Below, in pieces: positions 30,811 to 39,236 of a DNA stretch of 64,000 bases. Within the stretch, counting starts at the first letter, position 1. Each line of letters opens with the position of its first letter. The DNA comes from Actinomycetota bacterium (lineage in GTDB: Bacteria > Actinomycetota > Actinomycetes > S36-B12): assembly GCA_947449035.1 (NCBI GenBank), contig CANFQC010000002.1, positions 40,482-104,481 on the forward strand, given 5' to 3'. The notes beneath the pieces were generated by a model that was not told the DNA's origin, did not search any database, and saw only the letters and a program-made list of their open reading frames with translations. The translations under genes and the position numbers were made by a program.

Positions 30811-32298
30811 GTGCGCACCATCGACCATTGGATCAACGGCACCAACGTTCCCTCGACTTCCGGACGCACCGCTCCGGTGTTCAATCCAGCCACGGGTGAG
30901 CAGCAGGCCACTGTCGGTCTCGCGAGCATCGCCGAGGTAGATGCCGTCGTCGCTGCATCCAAGGCTGCCGCGGCATCCTGGCGCTCGTCATCTCTGTCGA
31001 AGCGCGCTGAGATCATGTTCAAGTTCCGCCAGCTCGTCGATGAGAACCGCGGCAAGATCGCGGATCTCATCTCTATTGAGCACGGCAAGGTTCCCAGCGA
31101 TGCCGCTGGCGAACTCGCGCGTGGCATCGAGAACCTCGAATTCGCCTGTGGCATCCCGAACCTGCTCAAGGGCGGGTACAGCGAGCAGGTCTCCGGCGGC
31201 ATTGATGTCTACTCGATCAAGCAACCCCTTGGTGTCGTTGCGGGCATTACACCCTTCAACTTCCCCGCCATGGTGCCGATGTGGATGTTTGCCAACGCAA
31301 TCGCGTGCGGCAACGCCTTCATCCTCAAGCCGAGCGAGAAGGATCCATCGGTTAACACATTCATTGCGGAATTGCTCAAGCAGGCCGGGCTCCCCGACGG
31401 CGTCTTCAACATTGTGCAAGGTGACAAGGTCGCGGTCGACCGAATTCTCGAGCACCCCGATATCGCAGCAGTCAGCTTCGTGGGCTCCACCCCAATCGCG
31501 AAGCACATCTACGCAACGGGCACCGCGAACGGAAAGCGTGTTCAGGCTCTCGGCGGTGCCAAGAACCATATGGTCGTTCTGCCTGACGCCGACATCAACA
31601 TGGCCGCAGACGCAGCCGTCAGCGCGGCCTATGGCTCGGCGGGAGAGCGCTGCATGGCCATCTCAGTCGTGGTCGCCGTAGGCAATGTCGGCGACTCACT
31701 GGTCGAGGCCATCGCTGAGAGACTCCCCAAGGTCAAGGTTGGCCCCGGTACTGATCCCAACAATGAGATGGGTCCTGTCATCAGTGCCGAGCACCTCGAG
31801 AAGGTCAAGGGCTACCTCGGCGGAGCAACTGGCGAAGGCGCGACCATCGTTGTCGACGGCCGCGAGGCAGATCTGCCCGCGAACGGATACTTCCTCGGTG
31901 TCTCACTTATTGACCACGTGAAGCCCGGCATGAAGGTGTACGACGACGAGATCTTCGGCCCAGTGCTTGCTGTCATGCGCGTTGATACCTACGAAGAAGC
32001 CGTCGACCTCATCAACAAGCATCAGTATGGCAACGGAACCGCGATCTTCACCCGCGATGGCGGTGCAGCTCGACAGTTCCAGTTCGAGATCAATGTGGGA
32101 ATGGTCGGAGTAAACGTGCCGATCCCCGTTCCTGTGGCCTACTACAGCTTCGGTGGCTGGAAGTCTTCGCTGTTCGGTGACAGCAACATCTATGGCCCTG
32201 CCGGCATCGAGTTTTACACCCGCACCAAAACCGTGACCTCGCGTTGGCCTGACCCGTCGACATCGAGCGTCGACCTCGGTTTCCCGCGTACCCGCTAA
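30811..32298 (+). CDS. mmsA: Methylmalonate-semialdehyde / malonate-semialdehyde dehydrogenase (acylating)
   Basis: CoA-acylating aldehyde dehydrogenase: methylmalonate semialdehyde to propionyl-CoA, malonate semialdehyde to acetyl-CoA. The frame is open back into hydA, but the family start VRTIDHWING matches the GTG at 30811, 495 aa, with AAAGTGG ahead. Signature motifs are GITPFNFPAMVPMWM, LGGAKNHMVVLPDAD and the catalytic Cys in GSAGERCMAISV. In a pyrimidine pathway it would finish beta-alanine (or 3-aminoisobutyrate from thymine) after transamination. 31 bp follow the hydA stop. Confidence 0.94.
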   Translation: MRTIDHWINGTNVPSTSGRTAPVFNPATGEQQATVGLASIAEVDAVVAASKAAAASWRSSSLSKRAEIMFKFRQLVDENRGKIADLISIEHGKVPSDAAGELARGIENLEFACGIPNLLKGGYSEQVSGGIDVYSIKQPLGVVAGITPFNFPAMVPMWMFANAIACGNAFILKPSEKDPSVNTFIAELLKQAGLPDGVFNIVQGDKVAVDRILEHPDIAAVSFVGSTPIAKHIYATGTANGKRVQALGGAKNHMVVLPDADINMAADAAVSAAYGSAGERCMAISVVVAVGNVGDSLVEAIAERLPKVKVGPGTDPNNEMGPVISAEHLEKVKGYLGGATGEGATIVVDGREADLPANGYFLGVSLIDHVKPGMKVYDDEIFGPVLAVMRVDTYEEAVDLINKHQYGNGTAIFTRDGGAARQFQFEINVGMVGVNVPIPVPVAYYSFGGWKSSLFGDSNIYGPAGIEFYTRTKTVTSRWPDPSTSSVDLGFPRTR

Positions 32299-32327
32299 CC
32301 CGATCACACATACAGAAGAGGTAAGAG

Positions 32328-33356
32328 ATGGATATCGGCGTAGTCCTTCAATGCACTCCCCCCGCTGCACGCGTGATTGACCTGGCGAAGCGGGCCGAAA
32401 CCTACGGCTTCTCACATGTCTGGACCTTTGACTCCCACATTCTGTGGGAGGAGCCGTACGTGATCTATAGCAAGATCCTCGACGAAACACGCAAGATCAT
32501 CATCGGACCTATGGTGACCAACCCTGCCACGCGTGACATCACCGTCACCGCCTCTACCTACGCGACTCTCAACGAGATGTACGGCAATCGCACCGTGGTC
32601 GGTATCGGCCGTGGTGATTCCGCGGTGCGCGTGACCAATGGCAAGCCGGTCACGGTTGCCGAGCTTCGCCAGGCGGTCATCGACATCAAGGGCCTAGCTA
32701 ACGGTGAGGCAATCGAGTACAAGGGCAACAACATCCGTCTTCCGTGGGCAGGCGCCAGCCGTACCCCGGTGTACGTCGCTGCCTACGGCCCGAAGGTTCT
32801 GGCGCTGACCGGCGAGGTCGGCGACGGCTTCATCCTTCAGCTCGCTGATCCCTCAATCGCTGACTGGACGATGTCGGCAGTGCGCGCGGCAGCCTCGGGG
32901 GTCGGCCGTAACCCGGACGATGTCTACATGTGCATTGCCGCACCCGCGTATGTCACCGATGGCTCTCCCGAGCAGCACGCTCACGCCCGTGATCAGCTGC
33001 GCTGGTTCGGCGGCATGGTGGGCAATCACGTCGCCGACATCGTCGAGCGTTATGGCGACAGTGGCGTCGTTCCCCAGGCCCTGACCGACTACATCAAGGC
33101 CCGAAAGGGATACGACTACAACGAGCATGGCCAGGCCGGCAACACGCATGCCGACTTTGTGCCGGACGAAATCGTCGATCGCTTCTGCATCATTGGCCCG
33201 CCAGAGGAGCACATCCGTCGTCTCGAGGAGCTCAAGGCCATGGGCGTCGATCAGTTCGCGCTTTATCTTCAGCATGACGACAAGGACCACACGCTGGCTG
33301 CTTACGGTGAGAAGATCATCCCTGCCGTTCAGGAAGTCCTTCTGGCCAAGAGTTAG
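32328..33356 (+). CDS. LLM-class flavin/F420-dependent oxidoreductase
   Basis: 342 aa bacterial-luciferase-like TIM-barrel protein. The N-terminal sequence GVVLQCTPPAARVIDLAKRAE, the segment GPMVTNPATRDITVTAS and VGIGRGDSAV resemble the methylenetetrahydromethanopterin-reductase branch of the F420 group. From memory it fits the TIGR03842 type, whose members tend to lie beside dihydropyrimidinase genes. Cofactor (F420 or FMN) and reaction are not known. AGAGG lies 7 nt ahead of the ATG. Its place inside a ring-opening operon suggests it reduces or hydroxylates a pyrimidine or hydantoin-like ring. Confidence 0.85.
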   Translation: MDIGVVLQCTPPAARVIDLAKRAETYGFSHVWTFDSHILWEEPYVIYSKILDETRKIIIGPMVTNPATRDITVTASTYATLNEMYGNRTVVGIGRGDSAVRVTNGKPVTVAELRQAVIDIKGLANGEAIEYKGNNIRLPWAGASRTPVYVAAYGPKVLALTGEVGDGFILQLADPSIADWTMSAVRAAASGVGRNPDDVYMCIAAPAYVTDGSPEQHAHARDQLRWFGGMVGNHVADIVERYGDSGVVPQALTDYIKARKGYDYNEHGQAGNTHADFVPDEIVDRFCIIGPPEEHIRRLEELKAMGVDQFALYLQHDDKDHTLAAYGEKIIPAVQEVLLAKS

Positions 33357-33386
33357 TCGCCGACCGTTTACAGGAGTGAAACTTTC

Positions 33387-34298
33387 GTGACCCAGACTGA
33401 AGTCGTGACCAGCACGACGCCGCGCCGAGCGAGCAATGCCTCGCGTCGGTTCAAGCGTGGCGTCATTTCGGTGCTGTGGGCCCTGGCCGGAGTCGCCATC
33501 GCCATCTTGATGTGGGAGTTGGTGAAGTGGGTCGGCACTTTGGTGTCGCTTCCCTTCGATTCCGGCGACGGAACCATGCCGCACGTCTGGACCATCGTCG
33601 ATGCGTTCTCACAGCCTGAAGTGCGCGGCTCTGACACGACTGTGCTCCAGGCTGTTATCGCGAGCGCTGCTCACTCACTGCTGATAGCTGCCGGTGGATT
33701 CATCATCGGCGTGAGCGTGGGCCTTCTCCTGGCAATCATCATGCAGCGTTTCTCGTTCATGGAACGAGGCCTATTGCCCTTTGTCATCGCTTCGCAGACG
33801 GTTCCGCTGATCGCACTGGCGCCGCTCATCGTGGGCATCGGTAATCGCATCAGTTTCGGCCCGATCCAATGGAACACGACCTACTCGGTCATGTTCATTG
33901 CCGCCTATCTGGCGTTCTTCCCGCTCTCGGTGGGAGCGCTTCGTGGGCTCCATTCCCCCACGCCAACGTCGCTTGAGCTGATGCGCTCCTACGCGGCCAC
34001 CCCGCGCCAGATGCTTTTCCGACTTCGCTTCCCTTCGTCTCTTCCCTACCTGGTTCCTGCTCTCAAGGTCTCTGCTGCTGCCGCGATTATCGGCACAGTC
34101 GTCGCGGAAATCTCGACCGGTGTCAAGGGCGGTATCGGTCGCCTGATCATTGAATACGCACGCGAGGCGAGCTCTAATCCCGCCAAGGTTTATGTGGCCG
34201 TGCTGGGCGCACTCGTCCTGGGCCTGGTTGCGGCCGGTCTCGTCACCGCACTTGATCTGTACCTGACACGCAATCTTCCGAAGGAAGGCAAGGCATGA
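33387..34298 (+). CDS. ABC transporter permease, importer subunit 1
   Basis: 303 aa inner-membrane protein of the BPD permease family. A cytosolic N-terminal tail with basic residues precedes about six hydrophobic segments. The EAA-type loop is around ELMRSYAATPRQMLFRLRFPSSLPYLVPALKVS. GTG start with AGGAG ahead. The stop overlaps the next gene (4 nt, ATGA). With the second permease it would form a heterodimeric channel. Confidence 0.92.
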   Translation: MTQTEVVTSTTPRRASNASRRFKRGVISVLWALAGVAIAILMWELVKWVGTLVSLPFDSGDGTMPHVWTIVDAFSQPEVRGSDTTVLQAVIASAAHSLLIAAGGFIIGVSVGLLLAIIMQRFSFMERGLLPFVIASQTVPLIALAPLIVGIGNRISFGPIQWNTTYSVMFIAAYLAFFPLSVGALRGLHSPTPTSLELMRSYAATPRQMLFRLRFPSSLPYLVPALKVSAAAAIIGTVVAEISTGVKGGIGRLIIEYAREASSNPAKVYVAVLGALVLGLVAAGLVTALDLYLTRNLPKEGKA

Positions 34299-35110
34299 GC
34301 GACACCACTGCAGTCAACGCTAAGGGGATCTGGAAGATCTTCAACGAGGGCCAACCCAACGAGGTCACGGCCTTGCAGGACGTCGACCTCACTGTCGATC
34401 AGGGAGAGTTCATCTCCCTGATCGGTCCGTCCGGCTGCGGCAAGAGCACCCTTCTTCGGGTCATCGCCGACCTCACCGATGCCACCAAGGGCGAACTCAC
34501 CGTCGCAGGTCTTTCCGTGCACGAGGCACGCAAGCAGCAGCGCTACGGCATCGCTTTCCAGCAGGCAGCCCTTTTCGATTGGCGCACCGTGCGACGCAAT
34601 GTCGAGTTGCCGCTCGAGCTCGCAGGCTGGGATAAGTCCAAGCGTCAGGCGCGCGCCATGGAACTCCTGGACATGGTGCAGCTCTCGGATTTTGCTGATC
34701 ACCGGCCGTGGGAACTCTCCGGCGGAATGCAGCAGCGCGTCGCTATCGCTCGTTCCCTCGCCGTCGATCCCCCGCTGCTACTCATGGACGAGCCTTTCGG
34801 TGCACTTGACGAGATGACCCGGGAGCGCATGCAAAATGAGCTGCTACGCATTCGAGTCGAGACAGGCAAAAGCATCATTTTCGTCACCCACTCGATTCCG
34901 GAGGCCGTGTATCTCTCCGATCGGGTCGTCGTCATGTCGCCCCGCCCCGGCCGAATCACTGACGTGATCAAGGTCGACCTCGGCAGCCGCAACGAGGACA
35001 CCCGTGAATCCGAGGCCTTCTTCGAGTCGGTAACGGCTGTTCGCGAGGCCCTGAGAGGTCGTACTGGTAACTCGGGAAGCAGTGTGCGCGCTCGGGTGGG
35101 CGAGGTCTGA
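34295..35110 (+). CDS. ABC transporter ATP-binding subunit
   Basis: 271 aa ATPase of the nitrate/sulfonate/taurine class. Walker A is GPSGCGKST, the Q-loop IAFQQAAL, signature LSGGMQQRVAIARSLA, Walker B LLLMDEPFGALD and the switch His in FVTHSIPEAVYLSDR. It energises the two flanking permeases. Start and stop overlap both neighbours (4 nt and 1 nt). Confidence 0.95.
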   Translation: MSDTTAVNAKGIWKIFNEGQPNEVTALQDVDLTVDQGEFISLIGPSGCGKSTLLRVIADLTDATKGELTVAGLSVHEARKQQRYGIAFQQAALFDWRTVRRNVELPLELAGWDKSKRQARAMELLDMVQLSDFADHRPWELSGGMQQRVAIARSLAVDPPLLLMDEPFGALDEMTRERMQNELLRIRVETGKSIIFVTHSIPEAVYLSDRVVVMSPRPGRITDVIKVDLGSRNEDTRESEAFFESVTAVREALRGRTGNSGSSVRARVGEV

Positions 35111-35880
35111 TGCGAGGCAAGCTCAGGGCCATCTGGCCACCAATCCTCATCGCGGCCATTTTCTTGATCGCTTGGCAGCTCCTGGTTGTCATCCAAGACC
35201 TCAAGCCCTACCTCCTGCCCGCACCGAGTCTGATCTTCAGCACGTTCACGGGCGATATCGACCTCATGTTCAGCGCCGCTTGGTACACAGGAACCACTGC
35301 GTTCATGGGACTTGTGTTCGGAACATTTGTCGGGTTGGTACTGGCGCTCCTGGCTCAGCGTTTCGGCATCGTTAACAATCTGATAACTCCTTTGGCAGCA
35401 GGGCTCGCCGCCGTCCCGATCATCGCGCTGACCCCTATTCTCAACAACATGTTTGACATCACCAGCCGCACGCCTCGCGTGCTGATTACGACGATCATCG
35501 TGTTCTTCCCGGTGTTCGTGAACGTGACCAAGGGCCTGATCCAGGTTCGGCCGGTGCAACTCGAGCTCATGCGTTCGATGAATGCGACCCCTCGCACCAC
35601 ATTGCGCGTATTGCGCGTTCCGAACGCGATTCCCTTCTTCTTCACCGCATTGAAGATTGCAGCTCCGCTTGCCGTGATCGCTGCATTGGTCGCTGAGTAC
35701 TTCGGCGGGCCACAAACCGGACTTGGCAGTCGCATCGCATCGGCGGCCGCCAACACTGCCTACGGTCGCGCGTGGGCATATGTAGTCGCTTCAATCATCA
35801 CCGGCCTGGTGTTCTACCTGGTCGTTGTCATGGTCGAGAAGTGGACTACCCCGTGGACGGGCCGTAGTACTACGGCCTGA
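35110..35880 (+). CDS. ABC transporter permease, importer subunit 2
   Basis: 256 aa BPD-type permease, with hydrophobic segments across its length and the EAA-like loop VRPVQLELMRSMNATPRTTLRVLRVPNAIPFFFTALKIA. It is clearly a paralogue of subunit 1 and shorter at the N-terminus. The start overlaps the ATPase stop (TGATG). The pair suits a heterodimeric importer rather than a homodimer. Confidence 0.92.
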   Translation: MRGKLRAIWPPILIAAIFLIAWQLLVVIQDLKPYLLPAPSLIFSTFTGDIDLMFSAAWYTGTTAFMGLVFGTFVGLVLALLAQRFGIVNNLITPLAAGLAAVPIIALTPILNNMFDITSRTPRVLITTIIVFFPVFVNVTKGLIQVRPVQLELMRSMNATPRTTLRVLRVPNAIPFFFTALKIAAPLAVIAALVAEYFGGPQTGLGSRIASAAANTAYGRAWAYVVASIITGLVFYLVVVMVEKWTTPWTGRSTTA

Positions 35881-35901
35881 CAACTATAAGAAGGAGACAG
35901 T

Positions 35902-37098
35902 ATGCGAGACATCGCACGCAACAAGTGGGTCCAGTTCGCTGGTCTCGCCACTGTTGGCGCACTTGCCCTCTCGGCATGTGGTGGCAGCAGCAGCAGGTCC
36001 TCGGAAGCAACCGCTGCAGCATCCGCGGCTGCTCCGGCCTCCTCGGCCGCTGCGGCCGAGTGCACCACTCCGACCCCCGTCAAACTGCAGCTGCAGTGGT
36101 TCGTCCAGTCCCAGTTCGCCGGCTACTACGCAGCCAAGGACATGGGCTACTACAAGGATGCCTGCCTCGATGTGACCATCCTCGAGGGCGGCGTAGACAT
36201 CGTTCCCCAGACCGTGTTGGCACAGGGCGGCGCCGATTTCGCGATTAGCTGGGTGCCGAAGGCACTCTCGTCGCGCGAGCAGGGCGCAGGAATCGTTGAC
36301 GTGGCACAGGTCTACCAGCGTTCGGGCACCCGCCAGGTTTCCTGGGCAGACTCGGGCATCAAGACCTCAGCTGACCTCAAGGGCAAGAAGGTCGGCAACT
36401 GGGGCTTCGGCAACGAGTACGAGCTCTTCGCAGGCATCTCCAAGGCGGGACTCAACGCCTCTTCTGATGTCGAGCTCGTTCAGCAGCAGTTCGACATGAA
36501 GGCACTGCTCAGCCGCGAGATCGATGCGGCTCAGGCAATGACCTACAACGAGTACGCACAGCTGCTCGAGGCCAAGAACCCGAAGACCGGCAAGCTCTAC
36601 ACCGCCGAGGATTTCACCGTTCTTGACTGGAACACCGAAGGCACGGCCATGTACCAGGACGCCATCTGGGCCTCGCAGGAGCGCCTCGCTGACGCGGCGT
36701 ACCAGGCCACGACCCAGGCATTCGTCCAGGCATCCCTCAAGGGCTGGATCTACTGCCGCGACAACGCACAGGCGTGCGCTGACATCATCACCCAGAACGG
36801 CTCCAAGCTCGGCGCAAGCCACCAGCTCTGGATGATGAACGAGGTCAACAAGCTCATCTGGCCGTCGCCCATGGGTGTTGGCGTCGTTGACCCCGCACTG
36901 TGGGATCAGACTGTGAAGGTCGCACTCGGCACCAAGAACCTCGACGGTGTGGCCATCATCTCTGCAGCACCTGATGCAGAGGCCTACACCGACACCTACG
37001 CAAAGGCAGCCGACGCGGCGCTCGAGGCTGAAGGCCTCAACGTCACCGGTGACGCCTTCGCACCGATCACCGTCACCCTGAACGAGGGCGGCAACTAG
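35902..37098 (+). CDS. NMT1/THI5-like substrate-binding lipoprotein
   Basis: 398 aa extracytoplasmic binding protein. The signal peptide ends in a lipobox ALALSAC-GG near residue 27. A Ser/Ala linker follows, and the mature protein has LQLQWFVQSQFAGYYAAKDMGYY, the QxQFxGYY hallmark of ThiY/THI5-type proteins that bind pyrimidine-like rings. AAGGAG is about 6 nt before the ATG. Given the hydrolase genes upstream, a pyrimidine, hydantoin or related ring is the probable ligand (inference). Confidence 0.93.
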   Translation: MRDIARNKWVQFAGLATVGALALSACGGSSSRSSEATAAASAAAPASSAAAAECTTPTPVKLQLQWFVQSQFAGYYAAKDMGYYKDACLDVTILEGGVDIVPQTVLAQGGADFAISWVPKALSSREQGAGIVDVAQVYQRSGTRQVSWADSGIKTSADLKGKKVGNWGFGNEYELFAGISKAGLNASSDVELVQQQFDMKALLSREIDAAQAMTYNEYAQLLEAKNPKTGKLYTAEDFTVLDWNTEGTAMYQDAIWASQERLADAAYQATTQAFVQASLKGWIYCRDNAQACADIITQNGSKLGASHQLWMMNEVNKLIWPSPMGVGVVDPALWDQTVKVALGTKNLDGVAIISAAPDAEAYTDTYAKAADAALEAEGLNVTGDAFAPITVTLNEGGN

Positions 37099-37107
37099 TT
37101 CGAATCA

Positions 37108-37141
37108 GAAGGGCCCGGTGGCGACAGCCACCGGGCCCTTC
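37108..37141. terminator. Strong hairpin terminator between convergent units
   Basis: A perfect 15 bp stem (GAAGGGCCCGGTGGC paired with its complement) around a GACA loop begins 9 nt after the stop of the binding-protein gene, and lies before the stop of the convergent aldehyde dehydrogenase. It has no U-tract, as is common in high-GC actinobacteria, and can act in both directions. Confidence 0.85.
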
Positions 37142-37172
37142 CGCATGTCCGGCACCACCCGGCGGAATCCCG

Positions 37173-38609
37173 CTAGTCGAGTGACGCCATCACATGCTTG
37201 ATGCGCGTGTAGTCCTCGAATCCGTACATCGAGAGATCCTTGCCGTAACCCGAATGCTTGAAACCCCCGTGCGGCATCTCAGCCACGAATGGAATGTGTG
37301 AGTTGATCCAGACCACGCCGAAGTCAAGTCGCTTTGCCATTCTCATCGCGCGACCGAAATCCTTAGTCCAGACTGACGACGCGAGGCCGTATCGCACCCC
37401 GTTCGCCCAACGCAGGGCTTCAGCTTCATCACTGAATTTCTGGACCGTCATGACGGGTCCGAAAACCTCATCTTGAATCATTTCGTCGTCCTGCCTCAGG
37501 TGGGCGACCACGGTTGGCTCGATGAAGAAACCAGCAGAGTCCTGTCGCTTGCCGCCCGCCACGATTTCTGCATGTGAAGGCGTACGTTCCAGGAAACCAA
37601 GCACACGCTCCATCTGATTCACGTTATTGACTGGAGGGACGAAACCATCGCCGCTCGGACCTCCGACAACTGTGGTCATGGTCTTACGTGCCTGCTCAGC
37701 CAGGGCCGCGACGAATTCGTCATAGATGGGGGCAGCCACCAGCAGCCGAGTTGCCGCCGTGCAGTCCTGCCCGGCGTTGAAGTAGCCCGCGAAGGCCAGC
37801 CATTCAGCGGCTGCCGCGACATCGGCATCCTCGAAAATCACGATCGGAGCCTTGCCGCCGAGTTCTAGGTGCACCCGCTTGAGATCGCGAGAAGCCGACT
37901 CTGCTACTTCCATGCCGGCACGGACAGAACCGGTGATTGCCACCATCTGCGGGGTTGGATGCTCGACTACCAGCTTGCCCGTCGAACGATCACCGCAGAT
38001 AACGTTCAGGACTCCGTCGGGAAGTGCGCCGGACTCGCCGATGATCTCCGCAAGTCGAATAGTGGCGACCGGGGTCGTGTCACTCGGTTTGAGGACAACG
38101 GTGTTACCAGCCGCAATAGCCGGGCCGATTTTCCAGATGGCCATCGCGAGTGGGTAATTCCACGGCGCAACCTGGCCGATGACGCCGACGGGCTCGCGTC
38201 TGATCATGGAAGTGAAGCCCTTCATGTATTCGCCAGCTGACTTGCCCTCGAGGATGCGAGCCGCACCCGCGAAAAAGCGAAGCTGATCAATCATGGGCGG
38301 GAGCTCTTCCGCCATCGTCACGGAGATGGGCTTGCCGGTGTTCTCGCATTCGAGGGCTACGAGTTCGGCACCATGGGCCTCCATGGCGTCGGCGATCTTA
38401 AGCAGAGCCAGCTGGCGCTCGGCCGGAGTTGTGTCGCCCCACACCTCGAAGGCCGCCGAGGCAGCCGCATAGGCCGCATCAACGTCGGCAGCTCCGGAGA
38501 CAGGAGCACTGACGTACACCTGACCGGTCGTGGGGTTGACGAGATCGCTGGTCTGGCCACTTGCGGCGTCGACACTGCGGCCATTGACGAAATTTCGCAC
38601 TGCAGTCAC
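37173..38609 (-). CDS. patD: Gamma-aminobutyraldehyde dehydrogenase
   Basis: 478 aa NAD-dependent aldehyde dehydrogenase converting 4-aminobutanal (from putrescine) to GABA; 5-aminopentanal from cadaverine is a plausible extra substrate. The catalytic Cys is in FNAGQDCTAATRLLV, a hallmark of the PatD/Prr subgroup, with LELGGKAPIVIFEDAD and a C-terminal SGYGKDLSMYGFEDYTRIKHV. The longest frame begins with a TTG without ribosome-binding site; the GTG at 38609 has GGAG 8 nt ahead, so I start there. It is divergent from the Lrp gene over a 153 bp region full of regulator-like sites. Confidence 0.92.
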   Translation of the reverse strand: MTAVRNFVNGRSVDAASGQTSDLVNPTTGQVYVSAPVSGAADVDAAYAAASAAFEVWGDTTPAERQLALLKIADAMEAHGAELVALECENTGKPISVTMAEELPPMIDQLRFFAGAARILEGKSAGEYMKGFTSMIRREPVGVIGQVAPWNYPLAMAIWKIGPAIAAGNTVVLKPSDTTPVATIRLAEIIGESGALPDGVLNVICGDRSTGKLVVEHPTPQMVAITGSVRAGMEVAESASRDLKRVHLELGGKAPIVIFEDADVAAAAEWLAFAGYFNAGQDCTAATRLLVAAPIYDEFVAALAEQARKTMTTVVGGPSGDGFVPPVNNVNQMERVLGFLERTPSHAEIVAGGKRQDSAGFFIEPTVVAHLRQDDEMIQDEVFGPVMTVQKFSDEAEALRWANGVRYGLASSVWTKDFGRAMRMAKRLDFGVVWINSHIPFVAEMPHGGFKHSGYGKDLSMYGFEDYTRIKHVMASLD

Positions 38610-38654
38610 GTGGGGCTCCAAGGGTCAAAGGTATAGCCAGATTAGCCTTCACGC

Positions 38655-38726
38655 CACGATTTCTAAAGGGTTCAGTCAATTCCAACACGATATTCGTGTC
38701 GATTTCTCAAAATGACCACGAATTCG
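38655..38726. promoter_or_regulatory. Three phased Lrp-type sites in the patD/lrp divergent region
   Basis: The motif CACGA(T/A) begins at 38655, 38686 and 38717, exactly 31 bp apart, about three turns of the helix each. The middle site is a perfect inverted repeat ACACGA-TAT-TCGTGT (38685-38699), the 15 bp AT-centred form that Lrp/AsnC proteins favour. The outer two are half-sites; the third runs into CGAATTCG. The array lies 46-108 bp from the dehydrogenase start and just upstream of the regulator start. Confidence 0.6.
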
Positions 38727-38762
38727 CTTGCTTTACTGATTCGTTAAGCGGATGATCGCGGT

Positions 38763-39236
38763 ATGGCCACCCGAGAGCGCACTGCTTCTGTCGCCCTCGA
38801 CGACGTCTCCAAGGCAATCATCGAGCAGCTTCAGCAAGATGGCCGCCGACCGTACGCCACCATCGGCAAGGCCGTCGGCCTGTCCGAGGCGGCAGTGCGG
38901 CAGCGAGTGCAGAAGCTCACGGAGTCCGGGGTCATGCAGATCGTGGCCGTGACAGATCCCATGCAGGTGGGATTCTCCCGCGCAGCCATGCTCGGTATCT
39001 GCGTTGACGGAGACGCCGAGGCTGTGGCCGCACTCATCGAGACCATGCCCGAGGTCGACTACCTCGTGGTGTGCGCAGGGCAGTACGACATCTTGGCCGA
39101 GGTCGTGGCCGAGGATGACGATCATCTGCTCGAAATCGTCAATCGCAAGATCCGGGCACTCAACGGAATTAGATCCACCGAGACATTCGTCTATCTGAAA
39201 CTGCGCAAGCAGATCTATACCTGGGGAACACGATGA
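38763..39236 (+). CDS. Lrp/AsnC family transcriptional regulator
   Basis: 157 aa regulator with an N-terminal wHTH (DVSKAIIEQLQQDGRRPYATIGKAVGLSEAAVRQRVQKLTESGVMQIVAV) and a C-terminal RAM ligand domain (VDYLVVCAGQYDILAEVVAEDDDHLLEIVNRKI). Such proteins form octamers and sense amino acids or related compounds. It overlaps the aminotransferase start by 4 nt and is divergent from patD, so it likely controls both. Confidence 0.93.
   Translation: MATRERTASVALDDVSKAIIEQLQQDGRRPYATIGKAVGLSEAAVRQRVQKLTESGVMQIVAVTDPMQVGFSRAAMLGICVDGDAEAVAALIETMPEVDYLVVCAGQYDILAEVVAEDDDHLLEIVNRKIRALNGIRSTETFVYLKLRKQIYTWGTR

Noticed and set aside
32853..33584. 243 aa leftward open frame across the LLM and permease genes
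   Set aside because: Spans two clear rightward genes with proper starts; no similarity seen.
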